Shown here in pieces: positions 10,265 through 18,785 of a DNA stretch of 64,000 nucleotides (the stretch's first letter is position 1; every line of letters starts with the position of its first letter). The DNA lies in assembly GCF_050113715.1 (NCBI RefSeq), contig NZ_JBNJQR010000012.1:1-64000 (forward strand). The letters are read 5' to 3'. The DNA comes from Brevibacillus_H ginsengisoli (lineage in GTDB: Bacteria > Bacillota > Bacilli > Brevibacillales > Brevibacillaceae). The position numbers and the translations under genes are program-made. The notes beneath the pieces were generated by a model. That model was given only the letters and a program-made list of their open reading frames with translations. It did no database searches and was not told the DNA's origin.

Positions 10265-11157
10265 TTGCCGTTTTCAGACTGGACAGTAACGCCCAAGCCT
10301 AGTTTTAATTTCTTCAGTGCATCCTCTAAGGAAACTTGGGCAAGGGCCATCTGTCGACGAACGGTGTCTTTCGCTTCGCCGTAGGAAAGTTGATTGGCTT
10401 TCTTGGATTGGAGAACCCGAATGACGGCAAACCCCTCAACAACGGGAATTGGTTTACTGTCTTGTCCGATCTTCAGTGTGGGAACGGTCTCGCGTATACC
10501 TCGAGGAATCGCTTCATTCGCAAGTGAAATCCAGCCCATCTCTCCCCCAGTGGGGGCTGTCAACGAATCAATGGAACGCTCCTTGGCAAGAGTAGCGAAG
10601 TTGGCCCCCTGCTCCAAATCTTGAAGTACCTGCTCCGCTTCCGCCTCCGTTGCTACGGTAATAATCGACAGCTGCGCCCGAGCAGGCTGACCAAACTCCG
10701 CACGATGGGACTCATAGTAATCTCTGATTCGCGCCTCATCTACCTCAATGTCTTTGATCGCGATTTCTTCCAACAGCAGGCGGTAACGGATCTCATCCAT
10801 TAATTCCTGATTCCCGCTTCCCGCTTCCTTATGAACCGATAGATCCAGGAACTGACTACCGCTACCATCGCTTTCCTGCATATTTTCCAGTTCAGCCTGA
10901 ACGCGTTTCTCATCTACGGTAATACCCAAACGCTTCGCTTCCTGATTCACTACTTGCCGATTAATCATTTCTGAGAGCACTTGTTGTCCGTGTTTTTGTT
11001 TCAATGTCTGCATCCACGCCGATTCTGAGATGGATTCTTTGCCAACGACAGCCATCGTTTGAACATGGCCCGCCTGTTTATACCAAGACCAACTGACGAC
11101 GGCCAATAGTAGAACCAGCCCCCCGATCAGTGCCCATAAGACCCGGACATTGTTCAC
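10261..11157 (-). CDS. membrane-anchored parvulin-type peptidyl-prolyl isomerase (YacD/PrsA-like)
   Basis: Probable extracytoplasmic folding factor. 298 residues: one membrane segment at about residues 7-25 (no lipobox, unlike PrsA), a SurA_N-like helical region, and a parvulin domain at about 160-265 with ARAQLSIITV, FATLAKERSIDS, GGEMGWIS and PVVEGFAVIRVL. Start is GTG after GGAG (9 bases). It lies between hslO and cysK as yacD does in B. subtilis. The client proteins are unknown. Confidence 0.88.
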   Translation of the reverse strand: MNNVRVLWALIGGLVLLLAVVSWSWYKQAGHVQTMAVVGKESISESAWMQTLKQKHGQQVLSEMINRQVVNQEAKRLGITVDEKRVQAELENMQESDGSGSQFLDLSVHKEAGSGNQELMDEIRYRLLLEEIAIKDIEVDEARIRDYYESHRAEFGQPARAQLSIITVATEAEAEQVLQDLEQGANFATLAKERSIDSLTAPTGGEMGWISLANEAIPRGIRETVPTLKIGQDSKPIPVVEGFAVIRVLQSKKANQLSYGEAKDTVRRQMALAQVSLEDALKKLKLGLGVTVQSENGN

Positions 11158-11212
11158 GTACTCACTCTCCCTGTTAATCAGATAGTCAGTCAGTTATTTA
11201 GTTGTTCATTAC

Positions 11213-12094
11213 TCAGTTGTTCTTCAGTTCTTCCAGAACCTGCTCCAAATCGTTTTTATCAAAATGGTAGCGCTCATTGCAGAAATGGCAATGTACTTCC
11301 GCTTCACCCTGTTCCTCGATCATGCTCTCGATCTCCTCAGTTCCCAAACTGATCAGCATCGTCTCGACCTTTTCTTTGGAGCACGTGCACGTGAAGTTGA
11401 TTTCTGTACGGCTTAAAATCTTCGGTTCATCCAACACCTTCTCCAGAATTTGCTCAGGTGTAAGACCTTCACCGATCATACGAGAAACTTGTGGCAGTCC
11501 GCTCAGTCTCTGCTCGATTTGGCTAATCACCTCGTCAGTTGTTCCTGGCAGAAGCTGAAGAATAAAGCCCCCAGAAGCTATAACATAACGCTCATCAGGA
11601 TGAACCAGAACACCAACGCCTACAGCTGATGGAGTTTGTTCAGAAACCGTAAAGTAATAGGCAAAATCTTCACCAATCTCCCCGGAAACAATCGGAACAC
11701 TACCCAGGTATGGTTCACGAAGCCCTAAATCCTTGGTTACATATAAAAAGCCATCCGTACCCACAGCGCGAGTCACGTCCAATTTTCCTTTTTCATTCAA
11801 CTCAAAATGGACATGCGGGTTAGTCACGTACGCACGCGCTTCGCCATCTGCATTAGCTTCCGCGACGATTTGTCCGATCGGGCCACCGCCTTTGATTTTA
11901 ACGGAGATTTGATCGTCACCCTTCAGCATCGCTCCCATGATAATCGCTCCCGTAAGAGTTCTTCCCATGGCAGCAGTAGCGGTGTTCCATGTATCGTGAC
12001 GACGGCGAAGTTCTTCTGTTATGTCAGTCGTACGGGCAGCAAACGCACGGACTTGTCCTCCAAAACCTGTCGCTCGAATCAAATAATCACTCAT
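11213..12094 (-). CDS. hslO: redox-regulated chaperone Hsp33
   Basis: Holdase chaperone switched on by oxidation and unfolding. 293 residues. The C-terminal zinc switch has CTCSKEK (CxC, about residue 237) and CHFCNERYHF (CxxC, about 270); the N-terminal domain contains TAAMGRTLTGA and IKIKGGGPIGQI-like motifs. ATG with GGAGG 7 bases upstream. In most bacilli its neighbour is coaX; here coaX lies 27 kb away. Confidence 0.96.
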   Translation of the reverse strand: MSDYLIRATGFGGQVRAFAARTTDITEELRRRHDTWNTATAAMGRTLTGAIIMGAMLKGDDQISVKIKGGGPIGQIVAEANADGEARAYVTNPHVHFELNEKGKLDVTRAVGTDGFLYVTKDLGLREPYLGSVPIVSGEIGEDFAYYFTVSEQTPSAVGVGVLVHPDERYVIASGGFILQLLPGTTDEVISQIEQRLSGLPQVSRMIGEGLTPEQILEKVLDEPKILSRTEINFTCTCSKEKVETMLISLGTEEIESMIEEQGEAEVHCHFCNERYHFDKNDLEQVLEELKNN

Positions 12095-12289
12095 AAACCT
12101 TCCTCCTTTTAGGAAACTCGGCTATCCTTAATCCTTTGGCCAAAAACAGCCCTTGACCAGCCAAGTGACCTTCCAACTCTTATGTAAAGTAGTATCGCGT
12201 ACATTCTAATCTACTCAAAAACGTACATTACCAACATACCTGTTTTGGTAAATGAACACAACCGAATGAAATTGTCGTCTAATAGAACA

Positions 12290-12322
12290 CAAATAAAAAA
12301 CCGTGCGACAATTCACACGGTT
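12290..12322 (-). terminator. terminator of the sigma factor gene
   Basis: 7-bp stem AACCGTG / CACGGTT with a 10-base loop, then TTTTTTATTT on the minus strand, 22 bases past the sigma-factor stop. Strong intrinsic terminator. The rest of 12095-12289 is the hslO upstream region, in which I see no clear promoter. Confidence 0.88.
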
Positions 12323-12344
12323 AGGATTTATAGGTTGTCGAATA

Positions 12345-13289
12345 TCATGACAGATATTCCATCAAGGAGCGGCAGTTCTTCTGCTTACGCAAACGGTCAA
12401 TCGTCGTCGCTTCAATCTGACGAATCCGCTCTCGCGTAAGACCAAAAATCTTACCGACTTCCTCCAGCGTATAAACTTGGTCGTTGTACAGACCATATCG
12501 CATCGCAATAATTTCTTGTGCTCGCGGATTCAATCGACCAAGCGCGTCAAAAACTTGTTGGCGTAAGTCCACCTTCTCGATCCAATCATCGAGCGAAGAT
12601 TCGCCATCGTCGACAAGTTCTGCATAGCTTAGTGATTCTTCATCCAGACCGAACTCTGGCCATTCTACCAACGGATGCTCGTCAAAGGATTCTGTCTTCA
12701 TCATCAAGGCATATTGGATGATCTCGATTTTCTCAACGGTCATATCAAGGGCTTCCGCAATTTCATGTCGCTCAGGAGAACGCCCCAGCTTTTGAGAAAG
12801 TTTGACCAATTCCTTCTGATATTGTCGAATTTGCTCATGCATATGAACGGGGATCCGAATCAGTCGACCTTTGTCACTAATGGCTCGCGTGATCGCCTGA
12901 GAAATCCACCAGTGAGAGTAATGGTAAAGCCGTACTGCCCGATTGATATCGAATTTCTCAATAGCCGTAAACAATCCAAATGTACCTTCCTGAATCAAAT
13001 CTAGAAACGGCATCCCTTTCTTCAAATGGCGGAGAGCCGTACTAACCACATATCTAAGATAGGCCTGAACCAATCGTTCACGAGCCTGTAAATCGCCGTT
13101 TTGTTTATATTGAATCAAGCATTGCATTTCATCTTCACGGTCTAGCATAGGTGTTGCAGCAACACTTTCCAGAAACAACAAAGCTGATGTATCGGTCCGA
13201 AGTGATTTCGGGACGACAATCCCTAATTGTATTTCAACTTCCCGCCAACGACGGGGACTACCTTGAAAAGAGGAGTGACTCATAGTCAT
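12345..13289 (-). CDS. RpoD-like (sigma-70 group) alternative sigma factor
   Basis: 314 residues. Region 2 (about residues 70-140) reads FLDLIQEGTFGLFTAIEKFD and then WWISQAITRAIS, very close to vegetative sigma A, with changes in the melting segment (YHYSHWWISQ in place of the usual STYATWWIRQ). Region 3 contains LIRIPVHMHE, and region 4.2 ends YTLEEVGKIFGLTRERIRQIE. Region 1.1 is absent. The principal rpoD normally sits beside dnaG, so this is probably a second, group 2-like factor. Start at ATG 13289 (GAGGG 6 bases upstream). It follows the divergent Tad module, which it might serve; this is inference. Confidence 0.88.
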   Translation of the reverse strand: MTMSHSSFQGSPRRWREVEIQLGIVVPKSLRTDTSALLFLESVAATPMLDREDEMQCLIQYKQNGDLQARERLVQAYLRYVVSTALRHLKKGMPFLDLIQEGTFGLFTAIEKFDINRAVRLYHYSHWWISQAITRAISDKGRLIRIPVHMHEQIRQYQKELVKLSQKLGRSPERHEIAEALDMTVEKIEIIQYALMMKTESFDEHPLVEWPEFGLDEESLSYAELVDDGESSLDDWIEKVDLRQQVFDALGRLNPRAQEIIAMRYGLYNDQVYTLEEVGKIFGLTRERIRQIEATTIDRLRKQKNCRSLMEYLS

Positions 13290-13307
13290 TTGCAACCCTC
13301 ACTTCAT

Positions 13308-13349
13308 CGGAAATAGAAATCGGAAAGAGCATTCACCGGAAATAGAAAT
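13308..13349 (-). repeat. direct repeats upstream of the sigma factor gene
   Basis: CGGAAATAGAAAT occurs exactly at 13308-13320 and 13337-13349 (plus-strand reading), with a partial copy CGGAAAGAG at 13321-13329. They lie 19-60 bases before the sigma-factor start, so they may be an operator or a 5'-leader element. Further upstream a TATAAT on the minus strand near 13480 has no good -35. Confidence 0.6.
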
Positions 13350-13514
13350 ATTCAGTTATTTCTTATTAGCGTAATTCGACAAATAGACCCTGATTCCTTC
13401 TGATTTACGGAATCTTTACAAGATGGACACCGCCTTAACTGGAGGTTCATCCAAGCATTCGGTGTTACTCCTTATTATATAGAAGAAATATAAATCAGTC
13501 ATGTCTGTATTTTG

Positions 13515-13527
13515 ACCGCCAGGCGGT
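13515..13527 (-). terminator. short palindrome after the divergent Tad module
   Basis: ACCGCCAGGCGGT is a near-perfect palindrome about 40 bases past the stop of the last module gene. As RNA it gives a 5-bp stem with a 3-base loop and no long U-run; it may be a weak terminator or a protein site. Confidence 0.35.
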
Positions 13528-13567
13528 TATCTTCAATTTTATGAAAAGGCTGCCGAGACGTTTGACG

Positions 13568-14164
13568 TTACCACTTCAACTCTTCAACACTGACGACAGG
13601 GAAGTGATGAGTGGGCAGAAATACGGCAAGTGGATGATCTTGAATATAGGCTACGGCAATTAATGAAGGCCCTACCATTCGTTTAGGCGATAGTGAAACC
13701 ATTTGTCCATTCTCTTCTTGCAGGGATATGTAGAGATACCCCCCTGCTGGATTCAATTGGATTCCCTGAGTTACTTGTTTTAGCTTTAATTGCTTCCCCT
13801 CTTGCGAAACAACCATGTATGTATCCTTCTGCCAGTGTTCAAAATCTACGTAGTAATGAAGAAAAGCGATCGGCTCCGTCGTCACACTCTGGGCACTGGG
13901 AATGAATTGTTCTCCTTGAAGCTCATACTTCCCGTTCTGCTTCATCCGTTTGGCGAAGCGCCCAATCGCTTCATCCTCCACTAAATCAATGATCCCTTCC
14001 GTCTTAAGCGTTTGATTAATCGCAAAAGTAGCGTCGTGATTCGCAAGCTCCAGCAACGCTTTCACTTCTTGTTTCTTTTGCATGGTCACGTCCGTATTGA
14101 TGACTGTGACACCAAATAAGAGAAAGAGAAGGGCGGCAGAGATTGTAAGTATTTGTATTCCCAT
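13568..14164 (-). CDS. single-pass membrane protein of the divergent Tad module
   Basis: 198 residues with an N-terminal hydrophobic segment (about residues 3-22, ILTISAALLFLLFGVTVI) followed by an extracytoplasmic region rich in strands. Its position as last gene of the module, after TadB/C-like genes, and its topology resemble TadE/TadG-type pseudopilins, but no G|xxxxE processing site is visible. I do not recognise a named family. A peripheral pilus or secretion component is an inference from context. Confidence 0.7.
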   Translation of the reverse strand: MGIQILTISAALLFLLFGVTVINTDVTMQKKQEVKALLELANHDATFAINQTLKTEGIIDLVEDEAIGRFAKRMKQNGKYELQGEQFIPSAQSVTTEPIAFLHYYVDFEHWQKDTYMVVSQEGKQLKLKQVTQGIQLNPAGGYLYISLQEENGQMVSLSPKRMVGPSLIAVAYIQDHPLAVFLPTHHFPVVSVEELKW

Positions 14165-14178
14165 CCTTACCGCCTCCT

Positions 14179-14595
14179 CTAAAGATCATAGTCCATCACC
14201 TGAATCGTACCTATGCGCCGTGACTCAATCGGACGTTCCCAATTTGGGAAGATGTTCGTCAGAATTGGGTACGGCATTCTTAGCGAGATTCGAAATTCAT
14301 CCTCATGACTCCATAGCGATGGGAAGGTATTGTGTATACGTGTCGCGCTGATTGTGATATCGTCCGATGACACGTGATAAGCTTTGTCCTTCACTTCCTC
14401 GGCAATGAATTGCTTTAAGTCATGAAGGACCTCGGTTTCGTTTTTTCCGCCATGATTACTTAAGAACTTGGTTGCGGCAAAGCTAAGCTCCAAGCATTCA
14501 CTTTTCATTTGCAAAACGGTGTGAACCTGAGTCACCCCGAGCGGAACGACCAGTAGTAGGAGTACACTTAGAATCGTCGTAATTAGTTGACTCAT
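14179..14595 (-). CDS. small single-pass protein, TadE/DUF4320-like
   Basis: 138 residues with an N-terminal membrane helix (SQLITTILSVLLLLVVPLGV) and a helical-then-strand exterior part. Length, topology and position resemble the DUF4320/TadE-type proteins found with Tad-like ATPases in Firmicutes; the assignment is from architecture, not from a conserved catalytic motif. Its ATG overlaps the stop of the upstream 50-residue gene (TAATG), so translation is coupled. Confidence 0.65.
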   Translation of the reverse strand: MSQLITTILSVLLLLVVPLGVTQVHTVLQMKSECLELSFAATKFLSNHGGKNETEVLHDLKQFIAEEVKDKAYHVSSDDITISATRIHNTFPSLWSHEDEFRISLRMPYPILTNIFPNWERPIESRRIGTIQVMDYDL

Positions 14596-14747
14596 TAGGT
14601 AATACCAAAACGCACCACTTGTTCAAATAAACGAACAAAGAATTGCTTACTTGCAGCTAACAGATTGTGTTGCCCGCTGAACAAAACCGTAACAGACAAC
14701 GGCAGCACGAGTACCAGTAAAGCCAAGACACTGATTAGCTTATTCAT
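14595..14747 (-). CDS. 50-residue single-pass membrane protein
   Basis: A short gene with ATG at 14747 directly after the preceding stop, and TAA overlapping the next ATG. The product starts MNKLISVLALLVLVLPLSV and then FSGQHNLLAASKQFF, a membrane helix followed by an amphipathic tail. The GGTGG before the ATG is a weak ribosome site, but overlap at both ends supports expression as part of the operon. It may be a pilin-like or assembly subunit; family not recognised. Confidence 0.6.
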   Translation of the reverse strand: MNKLISVLALLVLVLPLSVTVLFSGQHNLLAASKQFFVRLFEQVVRFGIT

Positions 14748-14748
14748 C

Positions 14749-15135
14749 TTACCACCCCGGACTAAAATACTCAGATGGCCGTCTGCCCGAAAACTGAAAG
14801 ACTGGCTCCCCGGTAAATAACAGGTTCATCCACTCAGAGATTTTAGACGGCCTAATCCTCATCGTTAAATGAATCAATTCATTTTGTTCTTTATGAGCCC
14901 GTAAAACTTCATCACGCGGAGTTGACCCGACAAAGAAATCTCCCTCAATCGGCTCCCATCCAACCTCCGCCATTTTATCTCTGTAATAATTGGCTAACTG
15001 ATTGTCGAGATAACCAATATCTTGCATATCGTCCAACAGATCCTGAAAATAGCTTCTCGCGATCGCTCTCTCAAGCGTATACATCTCGATACAGACAATC
15101 ATCGAAAACATCGCGAGAATCACAGCTAAACACAT
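14749..15135 (-). CDS. 128-residue single-pass protein of the divergent Tad module
   Basis: N-terminal hydrophobic helix (CLAVILAMFSMIVCIEMYTL) followed by a soluble region with YFQDLLDDMQDIGYLDNQLANYY-type helices (about residues 28-52) and a strand-rich C-terminus ending SEYFSPGW. ATG at 15135 with AAAGG 8 bases upstream. It looks like a minor pseudopilin by topology but lacks a recognisable prepilin cleavage site. Function unknown. Confidence 0.65.
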   Translation of the reverse strand: MCLAVILAMFSMIVCIEMYTLERAIARSYFQDLLDDMQDIGYLDNQLANYYRDKMAEVGWEPIEGDFFVGSTPRDEVLRAHKEQNELIHLTMRIRPSKISEWMNLLFTGEPVFQFSGRRPSEYFSPGW

Positions 15136-15198
15136 GAAAAAAACCTTTAATTTAACGATCGTTCTTCATCTCGTTCCTATGAAAAGCTGATGGTTTCT

Positions 15199-15342
15199 TT
15201 AGTGATAAATCAAGTGTGTTGCTGCCTTGATTCTGACTTCCTGTGCCTGCTTCACTTTCATTTCCGGAGACAAGGACCACACATAACCGCAAAGTGAGCC
15301 GACCATAGCCAGGATAATTAGCAGAGAAAGTTGCTGACTCAT
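15199..15342 (-). CDS. 47-residue single-pass membrane protein
   Basis: Begins MSQQLSLLIILAMVGSLCGY, a membrane helix, and ends in a short basic tail (KVKQAQEVRIKAATHLIYH). The ATG lies one base after the TAA of the upstream 66-residue gene; no clear ribosome site, so it would rely on coupling. The reading frame is short, so existence is probable rather than certain. Confidence 0.5.
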   Translation of the reverse strand: MSQQLSLLIILAMVGSLCGYVWSLSPEMKVKQAQEVRIKAATHLIYH

Positions 15343-15343
15343 G

Positions 15344-15544
15344 TTAGTGACTGCTGTAGGTCGTCCCATTTTGAGTGGTATAGCGAATTACTTGATTGCT
15401 GGTATCATAGTTAAGCGAAGAGACCGAGTTATCGATATGTGAAGCCGAATTGGTCGCAGATGGACTTAATTCGTTGCCGTAGGAACTTACACCAATACCC
15501 AACACCATGACACACGCCAAGAAAATGAAAAACATTTTGGACAT
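15344..15544 (-). CDS. 66-residue secreted or membrane-anchored protein
   Basis: Starts MSKMFFIFLACVMVLGIGVS, a signal-peptide-like helix, followed by a serine/asparagine-rich tail (SPSATNSASHIDNSVSSLN, then QVIRYTTQNGTTYSSH). AGGAG lies 10 bases before the ATG. The polar, low-complexity exterior is what an exported structural or pilin-like subunit might have. No family recognised. Confidence 0.65.
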   Translation of the reverse strand: MSKMFFIFLACVMVLGIGVSSYGNELSPSATNSASHIDNSVSSLNYDTSNQVIRYTTQNGTTYSSH

Positions 15545-15557
15545 TCAATTCACACTC

Positions 15558-15716
15558 CTAATTTGATGGATTTGGAACACTATTTTCTATCCAAGAGATC
15601 GTTCGGTCCTGTAGACCCGATGGCTTCACGATCGCGTAATTGATTTTCCCGACGCTGACTACCACAATCCCCAGCGTAAAGACGATACACATAATAATGG
15701 CAAATAGCTTTGTCAC
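15558..15716 (-). CDS. 52-residue single-pass membrane protein in the pilin position
   Basis: GTG start with AAAGGA 8 bases upstream. The product begins MTKLFAIIMCIVFTLGIVVV and continues SVGKINYAIVKPSGLQDRTI. It directly follows the TadC-like gene, the same slot that the Flp pilin gene occupies in the canonical module (24990-25166), but it lacks the G/A|xxxxE processing motif. It is a candidate structural subunit of the divergent apparatus. Confidence 0.65.
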   Translation of the reverse strand: MTKLFAIIMCIVFTLGIVVVSVGKINYAIVKPSGLQDRTISWIENSVPNPSN

Positions 15717-15730
15717 ATCAGATTTCCTTT

Positions 15731-16564
15731 CTACACGAGATATTTGTCAAGGATTTCAGACAACAGCTTATACCAAGGGAACATAGCAACGATCAAACCG
15801 ATATAAAAAGCGGGATAAACGATCAAGCTGTAACCGATGCCAAGCGATTTGATCTTCTTTCGATGCCGAAACATTCTTCTTTTATCCACCATGAATTCTA
15901 ATCGTTGCATGGTAAAGGCCATGACATCCGAGGAAAGCTGTTCTACTGTCCGCATGTTGGAAACCAGAATTACCGCATCATCTACTCCTAAATCCCTCCT
16001 AAACTGATCTAAGACTTCTATTTTGTTGCGGTTCCATTCAGACAGGGATGGGATATAGTTTTTCAGCAACTTAGTTGGTCGCGCCGCTTTTACCATGGCG
16101 AAATACGGAGGAACGTGATTTTCGAGCAAATTAACGTAGCGATTAATAAATCGCGCGATATCCACACTGAGTATTTCTTCTCGATAATTAGCCCACCATC
16201 TTAGTCCAAGGTATGGCATGAAATATCCCCCGCTGGGAATGAGAATCAACCAGAACATCGCTAAATTAGAAAAACCCGTCATTTGTAACCAACCAACAGT
16301 AAAGAGAAAAAGGACACCTCCAACTCCAATTTGCAATCCCAACCACTCTGCTTTTCCCCACCCGAATGGTTTCCCAGCTTTGCTTAGAAAGGCAGACCAT
16401 TTTTCGTCTTCCGAAGGGATCAACCTTTTCCAGAGGACCCACAACCTGGTGCCACGTTTCTGTTTAGGCATGTTTGAAGATGCTTTGGTGAGAAATAAAA
16501 TGAACGTCAAAACAGATAGAAAGACAAAGGAAGCTGCAACTATTAGAAATACATAACGAATCAT
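15731..16564 (-). CDS. TadC-like type II secretion F-domain membrane protein (divergent module)
   Basis: 277 residues with membrane segments near the N-terminus (about 1-22), in the middle (about 80-125) and at the C-terminus, around a cytoplasmic helical region (VDIARFINRYVNLLENHVPP), typical of the T2SSF/TadC platform. The ATG at 16564 overlaps the stop of the TadB-like gene (ATGA). Predicted to form the inner-membrane platform with its upstream neighbour. Confidence 0.8.
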   Translation of the reverse strand: MIRYVFLIVAASFVFLSVLTFILFLTKASSNMPKQKRGTRLWVLWKRLIPSEDEKWSAFLSKAGKPFGWGKAEWLGLQIGVGGVLFLFTVGWLQMTGFSNLAMFWLILIPSGGYFMPYLGLRWWANYREEILSVDIARFINRYVNLLENHVPPYFAMVKAARPTKLLKNYIPSLSEWNRNKIEVLDQFRRDLGVDDAVILVSNMRTVEQLSSDVMAFTMQRLEFMVDKRRMFRHRKKIKSLGIGYSLIVYPAFYIGLIVAMFPWYKLLSEILDKYLV

Positions 16565-17466
16565 CCGGCTCTCCGCCCCCAAATAAACGCCAACAGGATA
16601 GAAAAGCACCAGACTGTTGCACTAATGGCCAGCAATGATTGCCCATCTGGCGTGAAGAAATAAAGACGGAAGGAATCCTTCAACAAGGTTTGATTATAGG
16701 GAATTAGTAAAAGGCAGATCACAATGACGATAATAAGACTGATCCAGATGCTGTATATTTCACTCTGACGTTCTCCCTTTTCGTCTTGTTGAATAAACAT
16801 CTCGCTTGTCAACCGATTAAGAGATACTTGTATGTCCTCTGTCTCCCCCTCCAATCCACTCATGATGTAAATGGCAAAGTCATGAGCCCAATCGTGGTTA
16901 AGTCGTTCGGCAAACTGCTCAATTGCTCTTACTTGATCCCCTCCGTCAGCAAGGCGATTGTTTAATAAAATTAATTCCGATTGAAGCTCCTTAGGACAAT
17001 CTTCAACCATCTGCCGAAAAGTAAGGACAATGTTTTTTCGGCTGCTGTAATATCTGGAAAACAAATCAATAAACTGAGTGAATGACCCGATCATCCGATT
17101 GAGTTTCATCGTATATCGTGCGAACAGTACGAGAGTCGGCGTAAATAAGAACAAGAGAAACAGACAGAGTGAAATGACCGGATTGCCACATAGTAACCCC
17201 ACCGCAAATCCAATCACAGCGGTAATTAACGAACAGAGCACATACATTTCTGGAGACAGCTTACTTCCCAACAGACTGCACCAAAGGGTATACCGTTGAT
17301 AAAGAAAACGCGCACTTCGATCCTTTAGAATTCTCTCCCGTAAGGCAAAGATTGATTTGGGATAGAATACCTTTGGTCGGTTCCACCTGCGCAGGATTAA
17401 GGCAAGAGAACAAACAAATCCAATAAACAAGCAAACAAACATAGGAATTAATAACAGCTTACTCAT
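16561..17466 (-). CDS. TadB-like type II secretion F-domain membrane protein (divergent module)
   Basis: 301 residues: membrane segments at about 5-25 and 80-120, a cytoplasmic four-helix part with SFTQFIDLFSRYYSSRKNI and DWAHDFAIYIMSGLEGETED, and two C-terminal membrane helices. This is the TadB layout. It overlaps the preceding ATPase gene and the following TadC-like gene by 4 bases each, so the three are produced together. Confidence 0.8.
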   Translation of the reverse strand: MSKLLLIPMFVCLFIGFVCSLALILRRWNRPKVFYPKSIFALRERILKDRSARFLYQRYTLWCSLLGSKLSPEMYVLCSLITAVIGFAVGLLCGNPVISLCLFLLFLFTPTLVLFARYTMKLNRMIGSFTQFIDLFSRYYSSRKNIVLTFRQMVEDCPKELQSELILLNNRLADGGDQVRAIEQFAERLNHDWAHDFAIYIMSGLEGETEDIQVSLNRLTSEMFIQQDEKGERQSEIYSIWISLIIVIVICLLLIPYNQTLLKDSFRLYFFTPDGQSLLAISATVWCFSILLAFIWGRRAG

Positions 17467-18785
17467 ATGACTCTCCCCATATCGGTGACCCCTAGCTCGC
17501 GTAAAACGGATAAATCAGCTTGTCCCATATGGCACATATACTCCACCAACTCGCCCGGCAGGTGTTTTCCTGTCCACTCGTACTCCCCATTCGTCATATT
17601 TCTAAGCACAAGAGGGACTGTTTCCACTCTGTTAAATGTAGAGTTCCAGGTTGTTGTATTTATCGCGTCAATAAAGCGGTGCCCATTATTCTTGTATTTG
17701 AGAGAATTGATAAAGTTAACCGCACGACTAATTCTTTCTTGAATCAAAGTGATGCTTCTTCCTCCATGCTGATACACAAGATCTGTCAAGTCGTTCAACG
17801 CTTGATTCGGAAAGCGTTCGTGGAGAGCCGCGATAGTTGAATCGGTTCCTCGAATGCCCGCATTAATAAAATGATAGGCTTCAATAGGTTCCCGAATCTC
17901 TCCAATTAGAACGGTGTTAGCCGTTGAACGATAAATATCTTTAAACGAACTGGATAAATCAATCCCGATTTCTTCTACATTCTGAAGCTCGATAACCTCG
18001 CCAGGCCAAATATCGCCAAGACGCATCTCATGTTCACTTTCATAGATCGTAATATAGTCAAGATGCGGATTTTTAAGTTTGAGCATACAAAGCATGAGGG
18101 TTGTTTTACCTGCTGCCATGGGCCCGATCACCAGCACGTTTCCCCGACCATACACTTGTTGCTCAAGTAAAAGCTGTACCCGCTCATCGAACGTTGGCAA
18201 CGCCTGCTTTCGAAGCTGTTCTAACGAAAAATCATTCGTGGTAAATCTTCGTACGATGATCGTTGGAACACGAGAGTACGGAAAGGTGAACATCGTAAGC
18301 CTGGCTTTTAATTTTTCCAGATATCCACTTAGCCTCGGTTTTTTCTCGTTGAAGGTAAGCCCCGCACTGTTGGTCAACTTCTGCTGTAAGGTCTCGACCT
18401 CTTGCCAGCTTGGTTGATACGGAAGAAACTTCTTCACGCCTCTTTCCAGGTAAGCCACCTGTTTTCCGGCCGATATCCGTACCTCCTCTACCCAAGGCGA
18501 CAAGTGTAACAAAACGTCAAGGATCCCCCACCCATAAGTCGCAAACGCAATCGCCTCATATCCATTTACGAAGGGGTAAATCTCTTCCGTAATCGGTCTG
18601 TGCAGAACTTCCTCAAAATAGTGTTGCAGTCTTACAATAATATGACTCTGACTCTCCCAATCACCGTTCTCTGCCTGAAGTAAAACTCGTTGAATCTCCA
18701 GTCGCTCTTCTTTGGTCTTACCGTAGTGATTTAAGTAGTCCCGAGCGGCTTGTTTCAACTCTTCAACTGTATGCATGGGATTCAA
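17463..18785 (-). CDS. TadA/CpaF-like secretion ATPase (divergent module)
   Basis: 440 residues. Walker A GPMAAGKT at about 221-228, Walker B VLIGEIREP and a downstream histidine in STIAALHERF, so unlike its ParA-like neighbours this ATPase looks catalytically intact. It would power assembly or secretion at the membrane platform. Likely TTG start overlapping the upstream stop (TTGA) with GGAGGTGG 7 bases before. It differs clearly from the TadA at 27033-28526, so it is a distant paralogue, not a recent copy. Confidence 0.88.
   Translation of the reverse strand: MNPMHTVEELKQAARDYLNHYGKTKEERLEIQRVLLQAENGDWESQSHIIVRLQHYFEEVLHRPITEEIYPFVNGYEAIAFATYGWGILDVLLHLSPWVEEVRISAGKQVAYLERGVKKFLPYQPSWQEVETLQQKLTNSAGLTFNEKKPRLSGYLEKLKARLTMFTFPYSRVPTIIVRRFTTNDFSLEQLRKQALPTFDERVQLLLEQQVYGRGNVLVIGPMAAGKTTLMLCMLKLKNPHLDYITIYESEHEMRLGDIWPGEVIELQNVEEIGIDLSSSFKDIYRSTANTVLIGEIREPIEAYHFINAGIRGTDSTIAALHERFPNQALNDLTDLVYQHGGRSITLIQERISRAVNFINSLKYKNNGHRFIDAINTTTWNSTFNRVETVPLVLRNMTNGEYEWTGKHLPGELVEYMCHMGQADLSVLRELGVTDMGRVI

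Noticed and set aside
13352..13450. Possible 32-residue gene with a CPSC pair upstream of the sigma factor (minus strand)
   Set aside because: The only ATG is 17 bases from the nearest AAGGAG, which itself overlaps a likely -10 and would not be in the transcript. No other support.
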